This document shows positions 12,079 through 23,698 of a stretch of DNA of 64,000 nucleotides, piece after piece (the first letter of the stretch is position 1; each line of letters opens with the position of its first letter). Source of the DNA: Omphiscola glabra (Eukaryota > Mollusca > Gastropoda > Lymnaeidae). Made by a program: the position numbers and the translations under genes. Under the pieces are notes generated by a model. The model ran no database searches. It was not told where the DNA came from and saw only the letters and a program-made list of their open reading frames with translations. The stretch is taken from positions 12,181,818 to 12,245,817 of the forward strand of contig OZ024811.1 in NCBI GenBank assembly GCA_964017045.1. Direction: 5' to 3'.

Positions 12079-12175
12079 CAGAGTCGTAGCTAGAGAGTTT
12101 GGCACCCGGGGACACGATTCATTGTAAAGAGCCTCCCTTTCTTTTTTCAACTCCCAAACCCATTTGGGCAAGCTA
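12079..12175 (-). mobile_element. Truncated MITE of the CAGAGGCGTAGC family
   Basis: It begins CAGAGTCGTAGCTAGAG and continues with GGCACCCGGGGACACGATTC and CAACTCCCAAACCCAT, matching the inverse of the full element at 44443-44631. The other end is missing. Confidence 0.55.
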
Positions 12176-12811
12176 AGTTAATTGCCTTGAATATTATTTT
12201 GTGCCTTGATGCTTATCGAAATGATAATGGTTTCTGGTCGAAACTTTAAGGACCGTCCATAAAGTACCTCAAACTCGGGGGGGGGGGGGGGGGGGGGGAA
12301 AGTGGGGGGGGGGTTAAAGTTCATACTTGACTCACACATTTTTGACAGTGATCATGTTTAACTCTCTGTTGTGATGGATGTGCTTTGACAGAATAGTGAC
12401 ACATCTTCAGCTCGTCTTTTGAGGAATTTTAATAATGTGATAGTTCTTTGATGATAAAATTCTATTAGATCTAATCGTTTTAATCTTGAAGTGTGTTTCA
12501 GATTAGTTTTTAATTTGTTGTTCATTTTTAAACTTTGTTTTAATGCGAAAGTGTAACGTACGTACTTTATGGGGGGTGGGGGCGGGGTTCGAGATCTGTC
12601 ACATATTGTGACAGAGGGAGGGAGTGAACGTTGTCAAAAATAGCGTGATATACCCCGTTACCATATGGATTGTCCTGTATTATTTTTTACTTTAAGCCTT
12701 CACATATCTTAGTCCCCAATTTTCTTCACATTATATAATACGCAGTAACTTAATATTGTCTTAAAGACGTTTCAAATAGCTTTATATCATTCGAAGGGTA
12801 GGTGCAAATTT
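12176..12811. other. G-rich transposon-like remnant, no gene
   Basis: CCGTCCATAAAGTAC near 12254 and the opposing GTACTTTATGG near 12561 flank G runs, recalling the element at 47078-47470, but the ends cannot be fixed. No coding frame. Confidence 0.35.
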
Positions 12812-15800
12812 TATGTTATTCGAATTATTGGTGAAAACTGTATGTCATTTCAATAATAGGCGCAAAATGCATGTCATTCGAATGGTAGGCGCAAATTTTA
12901 CATCATTCGAACGAATGCCGCAAATCGTATGTCATTCGAATAATTGTTGCAAGTTGTCTGTAATTCGAATAGCAGGCTCAAACTGTATGTCATTTGTAGT
13001 ATAGGTGCTAACTGTATGTCATTTGTAGAATAGGTGCTAACTGTATGTCATTTGTAGAATAGGTGCTAACTGTATGTCATTTGTAGTATAGGTGCTAACT
13101 GTATGTCATTTGTAGAATAGGTGCTAACTGTATGTCATTTGTAGAATAGGTGCTAACTGTATGTCATTTGTAGAATAGGTGCTAACTGTATGTCATTTGT
13201 AGAATAGGTGCTAACTGTATGTCATTTGTAGAATAGGTGCTAACTGTATGTCATTTGTAGAATAGGTGCTAACTGTATGTCATTTGTAGAATAGGTGCTA
13301 ACTGTATGTCATTTGTAGAATAGGTGCTAACTGTATGTCATTTGTAGAATAGGTGCTAACTGTATGTCATTTGTAGAATAGGTGCTAACTGTATGTCATT
13401 TGTAGAATAGGTGCTAACTGTATGTCATTTGTAGAATAGGTGCTAACTGTATGTCATTTGTAGAATAGGTGCTAACTGTATGTCATTTGTAGAATAGGTG
13501 CTAAATGTATGTCATTTGTAGAATAGGTGATAACTGTATGTCATTTGTAGAATAGGTGCTAACTGTATGTCATTTGTAGAATAGGTGCTAACTGTATGTC
13601 ATTTGTAGAATAGGTGCTAACTGTATGTCATTTGTAGAATAGGTGCTAACTGTATGTCATTTGTAGAATAGGTGCTAAATGTATGTCATTTGTAGAATAG
13701 GTGATAACTGTATGTCATTTGTAGAATAGGTGCTAACTGTATGTCATTTGTAGAATAGGTGCTAACTGTATGTCATTTGTAGAATAGGTGCTAACTGTAT
13801 GTCATTTGTAGAATAGGTGCTAACTGTATGTCATTTGTAGAATAGGTGCTAACTGTATGTCATTTGTAGAATAGGTGCTAACTGTATGTCATTTGTAGAA
13901 TAGGTGCTAAATGTATGTCATTTGTAGAATAGGTGATAACTGTATGTCATTTGTAGAATAGGTGATAACTGTATGTCATTTGTAGAATAGGTGCTAACTG
14001 TATGTCATTTGTAGAATAGGTGCTAACTGTATGTCATTTGTAGAATAGGTGCTAACTGTATGTCATTTGTAGAATAGGTGCTAACTGTATGTCATTTGTA
14101 GAATAGGTGCTAACTGTATGTCATTTGTAGAATAGGTGCTAACTGTATGTCATTTGTAGAATAGGTGATAACTGTATGTCATTTGTAGAATAGGTGCTAA
14201 CTGTATGTCATTTGTAGAATAGGTGCTAACTGTATGTCATTTGTAGAATAGGTGCTAACTGTATGTCATTTGTAGAATAGGTGCTAACTGTATGTCATTT
14301 GTAGAATAGGTGCTAACTGTATGTCATTTGTAGAATAGGTGCTAACTGTATGTCATTTGTAGAATAGGTGCTAACTGTATGTCATTTGTAGAATAGGTGC
14401 TAACTGTATGTCATTTGTAGAATAGGTGCTAACTGTATGTCATTTGTAGAATAGGTGCTAAATGTATGTCATTTGTAGAATAGGTGATAACTGTATGTCA
14501 TTTGTAGAATAGGTGCTAACTGTATGTCATTTGTAGAATAGGTGCTAACTGTATGTCATTTGTAGAATAGGTGCTAACTGTATGTCATTTGTAGAATAGG
14601 TGCTAACTGTATGTCATTTGTAGAATAGGTGCTAACTGTATGTCATTTGTAGAATAGGTGCTAACTGTATGTCATTTGTAGAATAGGTGCTAACTGTATG
14701 TCATTTGTAGAATAGGTGCTAACTGTATGTCATTTGTAGAATAGGTGCTAACTGTATGTCATTTGTAGAATAGGTGCTAACTGTATGTCATTTGTAGAAT
14801 AGTTGCTAACTGTATGTCATTTGTAGAATAGGTGCTAACTGTATGTCATTTGTAGAATAGGTGCTAACTGTATGTCATTTGTAGAATAGGTGCTAACTGT
14901 ATGTCATTTGTAGAATAGGTGCTAACTGTATGTCATTTGTAGAATAGGTGCTAACTGTATGTCATTTGTAGAATAGGTGCTAACTGTATGTCATTTGTAG
15001 AATAGGTGCTAACTGTATGTCATTTGTAGAATAGGTGCTAAATGTATGTCATTTGTAGAATAGGTGATAACTGTATGTCATTTGTAGAATAGGTGCTAAC
15101 TGTATGTCATTTGTAGAATAGGTGCTAACTGTATGTCATTTGTAGAATAGGTGCTAACTGTATGTCATTTGTAGAATAGGTGCTAACTGTATGTCATTTG
15201 TAGAATAGGTGCTAACTGTATGTCATTTGTAGAATAGGTGCTAACTGTATGTCATTTGTAGAATAGGTGCTAAATGTATGTCATTTGTAGAATAGGTGCT
15301 AACTGTATGTCATTTGTAGAATAGGTGCTAACTGTATGTCATTTGTAGAATAGGTGCTAACTGTATGTCATTTGTAGAATAGGTGCTAACTGTATGTCAT
15401 TTGTAGAATAGGTGCTAACTGTATGTCATTTGTAGAATAGGTGCTAACTGTATGTCATTTGTAGAATAGGTGCTAACTGTATGTCATTTGTAGAATAGGT
15501 GCTAACTGTATGTCATTTGTAGAATAGGTGCTAACTGTATGTCATTTGTAGAATAGGTGCTAACTGTATGTCATTTGTAGAATAGGTGCTAACTGTATGT
15601 CATTTGTAGAATAGGTGCTAACTGTATGTCATTTGTAGAATAGGTGCTAACTGTATGTCATTTGTAGAATAGGTGCTAACTGTATGTCATTTGTAGAATA
15701 GGTGCTAACTGTATGTCATTTGTAGAATAGGTGCTAACTGTATGTCATTTGTAGAATAGGTGCTAAATGTATGTCATTTGTAGAATAGGTGATAACTGTA

Positions 15801-17404
15801 TGTCATTTGTAGAATAGGTGATAACTGTATGTCATTTGTAGAATAGGTGCTAACTGTATGTCATTTGTAGAATAGGTGCTAACTGTATGTCATTTGTAGA
15901 ATAGGTGCTAACTGTATGTCATTTGTAGAATAGGTGCTAACTGTATGTCATTTGTAGAATAGGTGCTAACTGTATGTCATTTGTAGAATAGGTGCTAAAT
16001 GTATGTCATTTGTAGAATAGGTGATAACTGTATGTCATTTGTAGAATAGGTGCTAACTGTATGTCATTTGTAGAATAGGTGCTAAATGTATGTCATTTGT
16101 AGAATAGGTGCTAACTGTATGTCATTTGTAGAATAGGTGCTAACTGTATGTCATTTGTAGAATAGGTGATAACTGTATGTCATTTGTAGAATAGGTGCTA
16201 ACTGTATGTCATTTGTAGAATAGGTGCTAACTGTATGTCATTTGTAGAATAGGTGCTAACTGTATGTCATTTGTAGAATAGGTGCTAACTGTATGTCATT
16301 TGTAGAATAGGTGCTAACTGTAAGTCATTTGTAGAATAGGTGCTAACTGTATGTCATTTGTAGAATAGGTGCTAACTGTATGTCATTTGTAGAATAGGTG
16401 ATAACTGTATGTCATTTGTAGAATAGGTGCTAACTGTATGTCATTTGTAGAATAGGTGCTAACTGTATGTCATTTGTAGAATAGGTGCTAACTGTATGTC
16501 ATTTGTAGAATAGGTGCTAACTGTATGTCATTTGTAGAATAGGTGCTAACTGTATGTCATTTGTAGAATAGGTGCTAACTGTATGTCATTTGTAGAATAG
16601 GTGCTAAATGTATGTCATTTGTAGAATAGGTGCTAAATGTATGTCATTTGTAGAATAGGTGCTAACTGTATGTCATTTGTAGAATAGGTGCTAAATGTAT
16701 GTCATTTGTAGAATAGGTGCTAAATGTACGTCATTTGTAGAATAGGTGCTAGCTGTATGTCATTTGTAGAATAGGTGCTAGCTGTATATCATTTATAGAA
16801 TAGGTGCTAACTGTATGTCATTTGTAGAATAGGTGCTAACTGTAAGTCATTCGTAGAATAGGTGCTAACTGTATGTCATTTGTAGAATAGGTGCTAACTG
16901 TATGTCATTTGTAGAATAGGTGCTAAATATATGTCATTTGTAGAATAGGTGCTAAATGTACGTCATTTGTAGAATAGGTGCTAGCTGTATGTAATTTGTA
17001 GAATAGGTGCTAGCTGTATATCATTTATAGAATAGGTGCTAACTGTATGTCATTTGTAGAATAGGTGCTAAATGTATGTCATTTGTAAAATAGGTGCTAA
17101 ATGTACGTCATTTGTAGAATAGGTGCTAAATGTATGTCATTTGTAGAAATGGTGCTAGCTGTATATCATTTATAGAATAGGTGCTAACTGTATGTCATTT
17201 GTAGAATAGGTGCTAAATGTACGTCATTTGTAGAATAGGTGCTAGCTGTATATCATTTATAGAATAGGTGCTAACTGTATGTCATTTGTAGAATAGGTGC
17301 TAAATGTATGTCATTTGTAGAAATGGTGCTAGCTGTATGTCATTTGTAGAATAGGTGCTAATTGTACGTCATTTGTAGAATAGGTGCTAAATGTATGTCA
17401 TTTG
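12812..17404. repeat. Large 29-bp satellite array, about 155 units
   Basis: The unit is CTAACTGTATGTCATTTGTA plus GAATAGGTG, repeated for about 4.6 kb. The first 180 bp hold diverged ancestral units (CATTCGAA instead of CATTTGTA), and the last 700 bp hold diverged units (GCTAGCTGTATATC, AAATGTACGTC). The core is nearly uniform. A paired variant (unit with CTAAATG followed by unit with GTGATAAC) recurs near 13504, 13676, 13912, 14459, 15040, 15766 and 15995. The spacings are close to multiples of 29, which indicates block amplification. No spacers, so not CRISPR. Confidence 0.97.
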
Positions 17405-17456
17405 AATGATTGAAACAAATAGTCTTTTTTTTTTTTAGCTGTGATCCGCCCGCCAA

Positions 17457-17698
17457 CATTTCCCAGGTGCCTGTGACAGATGAGCACATTGCCCAGGTGC
17501 CTGTGACAGATGTGCACATTGCCCAGGTGCCTGTGACAGATGTGCACATTGCCCAGGTGCCTGTGACAGATGTGCACATTGCCCAGGTGCCTGTGACAGA
17601 TGTGCACATTGCCAAGGTACCTGTGACAGATGTGCACATTGCCCAGGTGCCTGTGACAGATGTACACATTGCCCAGGTGCCTGTGACAGATGTGCACT
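17457..17698. repeat. Minisatellite, 30-bp unit
   Basis: Eight units of GCCCAGGTGCCTGTGACAGA plus TGTGCACATT, immediately after the 29-bp array. All frames stay open because the period is a multiple of three and the unit lacks stops on several frames, so opposing frames of about 100 codons overlap. The flanking TTTTTTTTTAG could serve as a splice acceptor, but no exon can be supported. Confidence 0.9.
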
Positions 17699-18445
17699 TA
17701 TGGCTGGAATGCCGCGTGCTGAGATTTGGGGGGCAAATACGGGAAATCCCAAAAGCCGCGTAACGAAAAAACTTTATGGCGATGTTGAGGAAATGCTGCT
17801 CGCCTGTTATTTATTGATAATTGTGGGGGGGGGGGGGGGTGTCTCAAATAGCTTGACTCCACATTATTAATGAATTGGCATCAAATACCATCCTCTGATG
17901 ACAGATGATTAGTAGTGTAGGAAGGGAGGGAAAAAAAAAAGGGGGGGGAGGGGTGTTGTGGTCCGCCAGATTCATCCTTTTTTTTATTTATACGGAGGGT
18001 CGGTATTTTCGGCTAAAAGCAGAATTGTTTTTCGTGGGAGAAGTGTCGGGAGAAAATCTTTGGTGGCCACAGATGTCACTGACCCGAGCTACGCCACAGC
18101 TATCGCCCTAGTTAAAACGGCTTATTTTGCTCTATTTCGCCCATGTATTGTATCCTTATTTAATTTTACTTTAACGGGGTCTGAAGATTAGGACGATATT
18201 TAAAATATAGCAATTAGTAATTTATGTTAAAATAAAATTCAACTTCCCATCTTTTAGTCGTTAAATTACTTTTATGTGTGTTGCGATTGTCCCAAACTCC
18301 CCTTATATATACATACTTTTATTGATCCCAATAAACAGAATTTTTTTTTTCATCAATCGTACATAGTTTCATCAGTCTTAAAAGTCCTGGTTAGAATTTT
18401 TCTTTGTTTCATAAAATTAGTCCTCGAGAAGACTTTCGTCAAGTA
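17699..18445. other. No gene seen
   Basis: Non-coding DNA with G runs near 17824 and 17940. The 68- and 77-codon frames at 17905-18191 overlap and show no domain. Confidence 0.5.
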
Positions 18446-18817
18446 ATGGACTACGATTAGTCACTTCCTTGTTTTGTCACGTGATACGCACCAGCCATTA
18501 GTAGGCTTTCTGCTACACATAACAACACATAACAACAGATAAACAGCTGATCAGCCATTGCCATTATCATTAATTCCTTCAGCGCTTCCCCCAGTGTTTA
18601 TTAAAATGTTACTTTTCAAAATATTCTTGAATACAAGCGTTTCTTTAAATGACATTCATTAAATGTGACAATAATTATAATTCAGTTATGATTAAAGGAA
18701 GAAAGTTGTTTGAAGAAAAATTTGTGAGCGACTAGTGTGTTGCAGACAGCCTCCCGGAAGTATTACTTGTTTTTTACACGTATCACGTGACAAAACAATC
18801 GACTAATCGTAGTCCAT
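18446..18817. mobile_element. MITE with long terminal inverted repeats
   Basis: The left arm ATGGACTACGATTAGTC ... TTGTTTTGTCACGTGATACG is the inverse of the right arm CGTATCACGTGACAAAACAA ... GACTAATCGTAGTCCAT. The arms are about 45 bp with a few mismatches. The roughly 280-bp interior is non-coding. I could not fix a target duplication, so the superfamily is open. Confidence 0.75.
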
Positions 18818-18884
18818 TGTGCGGAATGAGTAACTGTTGTGCTCTTGGGTTTAAGTTTAGCTCGCCCACCTCTACCCCCACCGC

Positions 18885-19070
18885 CAGGGCCGGCCTTAGT
18901 CCATTGCAACCTATGGGGCCGCAATGGGCCCCCACACTGTCATAGGCCCCCGCCCCGAATTTATTTTCTAATACAAAATCTTAATTTTCACTTATTATCC
19001 TTATCCTCTACCCAGAATGGGCCCCGCGCAGTCCGTTTCGCATAGGGCCCCACAATTAGGGTCGGCCCTG
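18885..19070. mobile_element. hAT-like MITE (CAGGGCCGGCCTTAG family)
   Basis: Ends CAGGGCCGGCCTTAG and AGGGTCGGCCCTG are inverted. Perfect 8-bp duplications CCCACCGC flank it. The interior has GGGGCC and GGCCCC blocks typical of this short family. Confidence 0.8.
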
Positions 19071-19619
19071 CCCACCGCCCACTGTCAAATAGACTCAAGC
19101 TATATCCAGAATATAAATTAAAAACATCTTTTTATAATTCGACATTTTCCTGTAAAAAAAAAAAAAAAAATCGGTTTTCTTGGGTTGAGTTTAAGAACGT
19201 TATATTAGTGAAATTTCCGATTTTTTCGTCATGCATCCGCCATTTTAATTTTTTTTTTATGCAGCAGCATCGTGTTAAAAAGGATGAGCACTTCTAGGCG
19301 TGGTATGCTTTCGTTGTTTTTACATTTCTGTTTCATTATATTTCAAAGGAACACTGAAGCTATTTTGTGTTTTTATTATAATGTAATCAGCACTCTTTTT
19401 TTATAAGGCTGTTAAAAAATCGGACGCGTCTATAGAATACTGACTCTAGTCAATACTATTTAGGACTGTGGCTGCTAGCTTGACAGTCTATAGTCGTATC
19501 AATGATTTTGGAGTCTTTGTTCGCTGGTTAGACAGTCTATTGTTCCCTGACCATTATTCCGGTCTGCTGGAGCTGGCCAGATTTCTATATTCTACTGGTT
19601 AAGGGTATTTTATGTTATA

Positions 19620-20340
19620 GAGGTTGTACTCGACAGAGTATAATTATTTGGTGTATCTAGAAAGTATATGTCTGTTCACTGAACCTAGATAGTATGTAAC
19701 TGCTTGCATCTAGAGAGTATATAACTATTGCTTGCTCTAGACCAGGGATGGGCAAACTACGACCTGCGAGTCGCATGCGGTCCGGCAACTGATATTATGC
19801 GGCACTCGAAGGCATTTAGAAACACACAAAAAAAGTTGTTTTTAAGTTATTTTTGTTGAATTTTACAGAATTTCATGTACCGTTATGTTGTACCGTTATG
19901 TTGTACCGTTATGTTGTACCGTTACGATTGTTGTAACATTTTAGATCAATATCTTCTTTTATTTAAACAGTCCTTGACTTTTGTCATGTAATGCCAAAAT
20001 GCGAATTTACCGATATTAATATAGAGAAATGTTAATCGACATGTAAAAATTGGACATAACATACATGCGGCCCCCGAAATCGCTTTACATTTGTCAATGT
20101 GGCCCTCCGCGCAAAAAGTTTGCCCACCCCTGCTCTAGACAGTGAGCAAGTATTGGTTGTACCTAGAAAGTGTATGTCTGTTCACTGTACCTAGATAGTA
20201 TGTAAATGGTGTTTGTACTTAGATAGTATGTAACTACTTGTATCTAGAATTTAGAGAGTATATATAACTATTGCTTGCTCTAGACAGTGAGTAACAACTG
20301 GTTGTACCTAGAAAGTATATAACTATTCAAAAACGTAGCC
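19620..20340. repeat. Diverged tandem duplication block
   Basis: Blocks of the form ACCTAGAAAGTATATGTCTG, TTCACTGTACCTAGATAGTA and CTCTAGACAGTGAG recur several times with imperfect spacing. The hAT element at 19743-20132 has inserted into one CTCTAGAC of this block. Confidence 0.6.
19743..20132. mobile_element. Non-autonomous hAT element, 390 bp
   Basis: Ends CAGGGATGGGCAAACT and AGTTTGCCCACCCCTG are inverted, and the perfect 8-bp duplication CTCTAGAC flanks it. Subterminal GCGGTCCGGCAAC and TGCGGCCCCCGAAATC blocks face each other. A small TTATGTTGTACCG triplication lies inside (about 19883-19925). Confidence 0.9.
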
Positions 20341-20512
20341 ATAAATTTATTACTGACTATAACATTGTTTGCACCTTGTGCGGACAATAGCAATGTCGCC
20401 GTGACACTGTAATTAAAATGACCGCATCACTAAAAAAAAAAAAATTTAATTGATTGCCCGGTAGACGTATGATTCTATTTTAATAAAATGAACCTTTACT
20501 ACCAGTGGCGTA

Positions 20513-20600
20513 GCTAAGGTTAGTGCCAACCGGGACGGGGCAAGATTTTTTTCTTCAGCACCCCTCCCAATAAAGACACTTGCAGTAGGCAAACAATACC
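20513..20600. mobile_element. MITE fragment (CAGTGGCGTAGCTAAGG end)
   Basis: One end of the CAGTGGCGTAG family seen complete at 39242, 52832 and 62811, but here the opposite end is absent. Confidence 0.4.
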
Positions 20601-21720
20601 ACCCACAAAATAAATAAAAAATAATTTATCAATTTTTTTTAATTAAATGTTAAATATTGAAAGGACGTCATGACTCATTCAAGGCGATGACGTGGTCGTT
20701 AAAAAATGTAGCCTAAACATGATGAATTTGTTCGACGAAAATTGAATTTTATGGGGAATTCCCAAAATGACCTAATCGTAGAAAAATCAATACACGTACT
20801 GTTTTATATGTATGTGCTACAAAGATTGGACTTTTTAAAGGTGAAGAAATCAAATCAAGAATTAAATTATCTCAATTAATAGTCATTAAATATATATTGA
20901 GCTTCAAAGCCTTTATTAATGAAAGGAAGGCAACAATTAGGAAATAGTTCTATATTTAACTAACGGAAAATCCCAGTACTTCCTGCGTTATCCAGGGCTA
21001 GGAAGCGGCGGGGTTTTTGAGCTGGAGCGAGGATCTCTTAAAACGGGGTCGCTTTCCCAGTGCCAAAGTGTAACAGAAGCTGGGAACAATTTTTTTGCCC
21101 AAAGCTCATTAATATATATATATATATATCTTTTTTTTTTTATTAACAAAAAAAAAAAATAATAATTTCGTTTTTTTTATAATTTTTTTTTTTTTTTTTT
21201 AAATCCAGAATATTTTCATGAATTATTTTAATTAAATAAATTATTTTAATGAAACCCCATGGAATCAAACCACAGCAACAATATATCGTGCCATGGGTAA
21301 AATATGTTTCTAATGCTACCTACCACTTGTACTGGAGCAAGTAATGAATCCTCAATGATTATGAACGCCAAGATTTGGCGTTTTCAATTTTTAATTTAAC
21401 TTGAACGTTCTCAGCATGACAAAGTTTGTGTGTTTAATTTAGTCAGTTAGTTGAAACTCATAGCTGAACGCGTTTTTAAAAAAAAATAATATTAGGAGCT
21501 TGTCTTCAGCCTTGCAAGAGAGTTGCGTTTAAATTTCTGAAGAAATTCCAATCGAGGTAGAAATATTTTTGTACAAAGCTTTTTTTTTTCCTCTCGCAGC
21601 TGTTTACAAAAATACACGATAGTGAATTCTTCCCCGTCAAATTTAGATAGTGTAGGAAGCCTCTTTTATATTCGCAGGCTCTTTTAAACCAGTGCAGTTA
21701 GCTAAGAAATTCGCCAAAGA
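20601..21720. other. No gene seen
   Basis: AT-rich DNA with (TA)n near 21112 and T runs near 21185. No supported feature. Confidence 0.5.
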
Positions 21721-21734
21721 TGACAACATATGAG

Positions 21735-21830
21735 AATAAGATAAGATAAAATAAGATAAGATTATTCTTTTATTGATTCAAACAAATGGAAATGTTGTTT
21801 GATTGCATTCTACATTTTCAGCATATATAT
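21735..21830. repeat. (AGATA)n-tailed interspersed repeat, copy 1
   Basis: GATAAGATAAGAT followed by TTATTGATTCAAACAAATGG and TTTGATTGCATT matches 45318-45400, where the same A-to-T order is seen. It probably marks the end of a dispersed element. Confidence 0.5.
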
Positions 21831-22033
21831 AAAAACAATTTGAACACGAGACATCCACATTAAATTATTTCACTAGTGAGGAAAAAAAAAACAGCTATCC
21901 GGTTAATTCTATTAGCCATGAAATAGGAATCACAATATAGACTGCTGGCACTATTTAACATTCAGAAGCTCATTCAGTGTTCGTATGTAGACCTGAAAGA
22001 AGAAGTTTTTAAAGAATGAGCTACGAATTGAAT

Positions 22034-22107
22034 GCCAAAAGTAAGCGTGTCGTGAGACGGTAGAGCGTGTCGTGAGACGGTAGAGCGTGTCGTGAGACGG
22101 TAGAGCT
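22034..22107. repeat. Short 20-bp tandem repeat
   Basis: Three perfect GTGTCGTGAGACGGTAGAGC units plus a partial one. Confidence 0.85.
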
Positions 22108-22309
22108 GTGTTGCGTGGTTTTTGGAGGCCCTCATATCACAGCCACGCGGCCTCCTTAGCACTGCAACTCGGTTTACTATTATTTTTGGAAATTATTATT
22201 AGGGCAGAACTATATTGCCCTATGAGCACTATGAAAACTTGAGTCTCACTGCGCTCTTTACGCGTTCCACATCGCTGGAGTGGTCGAAATTTTCCTTAAT
22301 AATTGTCAA

Positions 22310-22543
22310 TGTCGTATAGCGCGCACATGACGCCCTCTCCTGCATGGTTTAAGTTCAGAGTTCGCCTACACTTTGGTGAGTCTCCATCCAAGGCTCACGA
22401 ATCCCATCCACCCATTCTTGTGTATCACTGTGCCAGGATGCAGGGGATGACCCGCAGTGTTTCTAGGCCGGGGGGGGGGGGAATTGAACTCCAGTCCACA
22501 AGCTTGGGATCGACTCACTTTAAAACACTGGACCACCCTGCGG
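22310..22543 (-). mobile_element. Possible tRNA-derived SINE
   Basis: Read on the minus strand, the head at 22543 carries TGGTCCAGTG (A-box-like). About 45 bases on is GAGTTCAATTCC (B-box-like), the normal spacing for an internal Pol III promoter. A G/C run follows the B box. Folding and a copy-number search would be needed to confirm. Confidence 0.4.
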
Positions 22544-22559
22544 AAATAACAGGATTCAT

Positions 22560-22733
22560 CAGCCACAACTCCAACACATTTCTTTTAAATTGAATCATAT
22601 TATTTTCTATCCTGTCCAGCATCGCACACCTCCACCCAATATATATATAATTTAAAAAAGTCATCGCAGCCGTTTAAAATGCACACACAGAAATAGTTTA
22701 TCAGCGTAACTTTAGTTGATGATCAAAGCCCGT

Positions 22734-22770
<37 letters not shown>

Positions 22771-23150
22771 AAACCGCGTTTTGGTGGAGCTAACGGGGTA
22801 AAATCAAAACGAAAATCATGAAAAGAGTTGGCTTCATCAACTGAGGCTTTAAAATGTATCATGACAGCTCACTGACAGAAAGGGTAATGCTTCTTGGGCT
22901 CCGCGTCACCTGTAAATGCTTACCACTTTTATTTCTATTTATTTGTTATTTTATTTTTTGTGAAAAGAATGGAGTTTTTCCACACTCTAAATTATGTGCA
23001 AATTTGAGATGTACTTACAAATACATCCAACATTTGATTATGACTTTTTAAATTTACTTCTCAAATCGAGAGGGTACATTCGGTGAGGCTGATAACCGAT
23101 TATCGATTAATATATCGGTACACATTTATTGTTTTAATTTTGGCGGATCT
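22560..23150. other. No gene seen
   Basis: AT-rich DNA with a long A run near 22740-22766. The 65-codon frame at 22854-23051 has no recognisable feature. Confidence 0.45.
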
Positions 23151-23154
23151 CGCA

Positions 23155-23460
23155 GCGGGGCCGGAGCTAGCGAAAATTTGTTTGGGAGCTGGAACTAGCA
23201 ATATTTATCTGGAGCGGATCAAGAGCCAGCAATTTTTGTATAGAGCGTAGCCAGGGGCTATCAATATCTGTCTGGAGCGGAGCCAGGGCCACCAATATGT
23301 GTATGGAGCGTAGCCGGGCTAGCAATATTTGTATGGAGCGAATCGGGCTAGCAATATTTGTATGGAGCGGATACTGGGCTAGCAATATTTGTATGGAGCG
23401 GAGTTGTAGCTAGCAATACTTTTACGGAGCAGAATTGGAGCGGACTGCGGACAGAAAAGT
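23155..23460. repeat. Diverged minisatellite, about 30-33-bp unit
   Basis: About nine units of the form GGGCTAGCAATATTTGTATGG plus AGCGGA, with much substitution. It lies just upstream of the copy B 5' exon. Confidence 0.85.
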
Positions 23461-23648
23461 TGGCTCCACAACATTGGTCTTTCACTAAAGCATAATTAAA
23501 GAATATAGCCCGTTTAAAAATAAAATAAATTTTAGGAGAGGGAATTTGGATGGTTGGATGGATGGGTGGACTTATACCACAGCCTTTACCAGTTGTATAA
23601 CTTAATATTATTGTCTTTCTCATATTATCAGGTGGAATCCTTTTACAG

Positions 23649-23698
23649 AAATAAATACAACTTTCAAGTCACCTTACATCAAGAAGTACAATATGGGG
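23649..23698 (+). CDS. Copy B, 5'UTR/start exon (ATG GGG)
   Basis: Acceptor CCTTTTACAG, then a 44-nt leader, then ATG GGG at 23693-23698, then donor GTAAGT. The same layout recurs in copy C (36887-36940). Only two codons are coding. The conserved acceptor implies at least one more 5' exon upstream that I cannot place. Confidence 0.6.

Noticed and set aside
12812..17404. CRISPR-like array
   Set aside because: Units are head-to-tail without unique spacers, and the genome is eukaryotic; it is a satellite.
17358..17763. Opposed frames of about 100 codons
   Set aside because: All arise from the 30-bp minisatellite; overlapping frames on both strands are open.
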